DNA of 23,234 nucleotides from WTAW01 sp964406575 (lineage in GTDB: Bacteria > Acidobacteriota > Aminicenantia > Aminicenantales > Aminicenantaceae): assembly GCA_964406575.1 (NCBI GenBank), contig CAYOSH010000049.1, positions 1-23,234 of the forward strand. Direction: 5' to 3'. The notes under the pieces were generated by a model. The model had not been told where the DNA came from, made no database searches, and worked only from the letters and a program-made list of their open reading frames with translations. The position numbers were made by a program, and so were the translations under genes. Each line of letters starts with the position of its first letter. Position 1 is the stretch's first letter. Shown in pieces: positions 22,401-23,234 of the stretch.

Positions 22401-22794
22401 CCGTTCGGCCCGATGTGAAAAGGATCTCCTTACCGTCCGGAGTCCAGGCCAATACATAATCAGCGGCAGGATGCCAGGTTAAACGGTGCGGTATTCCACC
22501 GCCAGAAGGGACGACATAGACATCGACGTTTCCATCATATTCACCGGTAAATGCGATGGTTTTGCCATCTGGCGAAAAGACCGGATTAAATTCCGATCCC
22601 GTAGCCGTCGTTAGCCTTTGGGCCGCACCACCCTCTCGGGGAACGCGCCAAAGGTCCCCGGCAAAAACAAAGACGATGTGAGTGTCGCTGAGCGTGGGTT
22701 GCTGCATCAGCAGGGGAGTATCCCCGGGAGCTGACAAAAGAGGTATCGCGATTAGAAAAAATAAAGCCAGTAATAGTACAGGGTTCCGAGACAT
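19441..22794 (-). CDS. Tricorn-type protease (S41, PDZ, beta-propeller domains), exported
   Basis: A 1117-residue protein with a signal peptide (LLLALFFLIAIPLLSA). Residues 30 to about 530 form WD40/TolB-like propeller repeats (FNPVFSPDGKTIAFTG, DPAWSPDGESIAYFS, VPRWSPDSKKIAYT). A highly charged linker (about 540-590, rich in E, K, P) precedes the C-terminal part: core-1 helices, a PDZ domain (about 793-880) and the S41 core. Catalytic residues match archaeal tricorn: His781 in TVGH, Ser1003 in FAGSGGD and Glu1061 in IAENIG; the serine before the histidine in tricorn is Gly780 here. The start at 22794 is chosen because GAGGAGG lies six bases before it; the longer frame begins with a TTG inside that site. 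It probably degrades peptides in the periplasm. Confidence 0.92.
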   Translation of the reverse strand: MSRNPVLLLALFFLIAIPLLSAPGDTPLLMQQPTLSDTHIVFVFAGDLWRVPREGGAAQRLTTATGSEFNPVFSPDGKTIAFTGEYDGNVDVYVVPSGGGIPHRLTWHPAADYVLAWTPDGKEILFTSGRTAFSRFRELFTISKSGGFPRKLPLPMGYEGSYSADGRHIAYVPIRRAFYAWKRYRGGTATPIWIADLNDSSIEKVPRTDSNDFNPMWVGDRVYFLSDRDGPVTLYAYDVESKKVNRIVDNDGMDLKSAGAGTDAIVYEKFGSLHLFDLSTGKSQPVPVTIASDLLEVRERFVNVGHDLSASSLSPNAVRVAFEARGDIITVPAEKGDFRNLTHTSGVMERDPAWSPDGESIAYFSDDSGEYMLHIRPQKGIGEVVKITLDDKPSFYFVPRWSPDSKKIAYTDCHLNLWYVDLAEKKPVKVDKAPFWMGQYNLIPNWSPDSKWLAYTKRLSNYLGAVFVYSLEKGENAQITDGMSDAENPVFDASGKYLYFTASTDSGASLQPDIHSIFQSVTQTIYCAVLSKTEPSPFVPESDEEKPDEEKEKKPGDKPGGKEKGTIKNAEAQDKEKSPAGKKPEKDVKVTIDLDGILQRILSVPMPARTYVDLQSGQEGVLLAVESTPPLPGQFFSAGNTVHRFDLKERRADVILRGVRVFEMARNGKKYLYSQNGRWHIGDLRPMLPADAPVPPQGPKPAGKALKTENIEIKVNPREEWHQMYYEAWRIQRDFFYDPNLHGLDLEATIKKYAPYVNSVSSRQDLNYLFADMMGEVTVGHLSVFGGDLPRTDRIPTGLLGADYTIENGRYRFARIYNGENWNPQFQAPLTQPGVNVKEGDYILAVDGQEVLGTDNIYKFFEGKTGKQVVLTIGPKPKVENTKEVTVVSVSSETGLRNMAWIEDNRRYVDKETNGKVAYVYMPDTYFGGYTYFNRYFYAQVGREAVIVDERFNAGGALATDIIERFQRKMMSLVATRDGVDEVQPQGAIFGPKVMLINEFAGSGGDAMPWYFKRAKVGPLVGKRTWGGLVGRAGAPQLMDGGMVTAPSSAVWSPDGHWIAENIGVFPDVEVELDPAVVRQGKDPQLEKAIAIVTEALAKNPVPKPKRPAYPNYHKKK

Positions 22795-22825
22795 AAAGAG
22801 CCTCCTCAATTTTTTATTTCTATCT

Positions 22826-22853
22826 CAAACAAGCCTTTATATGAATTTGTTTG
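22826..22853. promoter_or_regulatory. Inverted repeat in the tricorn upstream region
   Basis: CAAACAA (22826-22832) and TTGTTTG (22847-22853) form a seven-base dyad with a 14-base AT-rich gap, about 32 bases upstream of the tricorn ATG. Several TATA-like strings lie around it, but I could not fix a -10/-35 pair. It may be an operator or a leader hairpin. Confidence 0.35.
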
Positions 22854-22861
22854 TATATGTA

Positions 22862-23234
22862 TAAGTTTATTGCAAAGGTGAGTTATTGTACACCATTCTC
22901 TTTTTATTTAGGAGATAAAAAGTATGATTAATTCTTTGAAGCTGAAGTCCTAGTCTCTGAAAAAACTCTCTGACGTTCACTTGCGGTTGATATAGGCCGC
23001 AAGAATTAGCTTGCTTTGGTTTGTCTTTGGTCGCTGTTTACAGTGCGTAGGTTTCTGTTTGCATCCGGTTAGCCCCGGCCTTAATGTGGGCTCCGTTTCA
23101 CGGCATAGACTTCCACCTATTTCCTAATGAGTTCCCAAGCTATCTGTTGTTTTTCTTTGTGTCGTTGACCGGAAGTATTCTTATTTCCGTGATGCTCTCA
23201 AGTCAAATGATAATAGCAGGAGTTCGTCACAGTC
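22862..23234. other. Region without an identified gene, with a stem-loop
   Basis: No convincing gene is seen on either strand to the window end. CTTGCGG (22980-22986) and CCGCAAG (22997-23003) form a seven-base stem with a ten-base loop. The composition from about 22970 on is more GC-balanced than the AT-rich stretch before it. A frame from an ATG at 23084 stays open to the edge with a hydrophobic stretch (YLLFFFVSLTGSILISVML), but has no ribosome site. It could be the end of a mobile element continuing outside the window. Confidence 0.35.

Noticed and set aside
23084..23233. Possible truncated membrane protein frame running off the right edge
   Set aside because: Only about 50 codons, no ribosome site, and a stop lies just 21 codons upstream. 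The open length is expected by chance fairly often.

Overview
The window looks like bacterial chromosome of moderate GC, most likely from the Acidobacteriota/Candidatus Aminicenantes sphere. This is inferred from the gene mix only: PadR regulators paired with FtsX/MacB-type permeases carrying an N-terminal 'permease prefix' domain, a bacterial tricorn protease, a six-bladed propeller protein and an MFSD1-like transporter. There is no rRNA, tRNA or CRISPR array.

Layout. 1-1081 is a graveyard of insertion sequences: the 5' end of an IS3-family orfA (146-277), then the 3' part of an IS91-like transposase (about 250-945, minus strand), which is fused to unrelated codons abutting the next gene. 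1074-3985 (minus) is padR1 plus permease 1. 4274-5593 (minus) is an MFS_3-type exporter. 5898-6173 (plus) is an orphan two-helix membrane protein. 6285-9233 (minus) is padR2 plus permease 2. It diverges from the plus-strand operon padR3, permease 3, S41-like protein and exported TPR/metallo-beta-lactamase protein (9606-15614). 15765-17042 (minus) is an MFSD1-like MFS carrier. 17252-18391 (plus) is a beta-propeller protein and 18542-19354 (plus) a PlsC-like acyltransferase with altered motifs. 19441-22794 (minus) is a tricorn-type protease. No gene was identified in 22795-23234.

The central theme is three paralogous PadR/permease modules, none with an ABC ATPase gene in the window. All three permeases share an N-terminal domain with a GD-x-EE motif about 17 residues before a W(Y/F)W motif, and all end in (V)xALRYE. 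Each padR gene has an inverted-repeat operator candidate just upstream, and the three sites share a TA(C/T)GAAAAA core. The padR3 site is a perfect 20-bp palindrome lying over the -10 box of a consensus-spaced promoter. The simplest reading is autoregulated, possibly cross-regulated, envelope export or sensing modules. The third has recruited two exported proteins of hydrolase families.

A dispersed intergenic repeat with core ATGCTGTCCC occurs at three places (6201, 9361, 18402). The best leads for something undescribed are the three PadR/prefix-permease modules with their operators, and the padR3 operon with its S41-like and TPR/MBL cargo.
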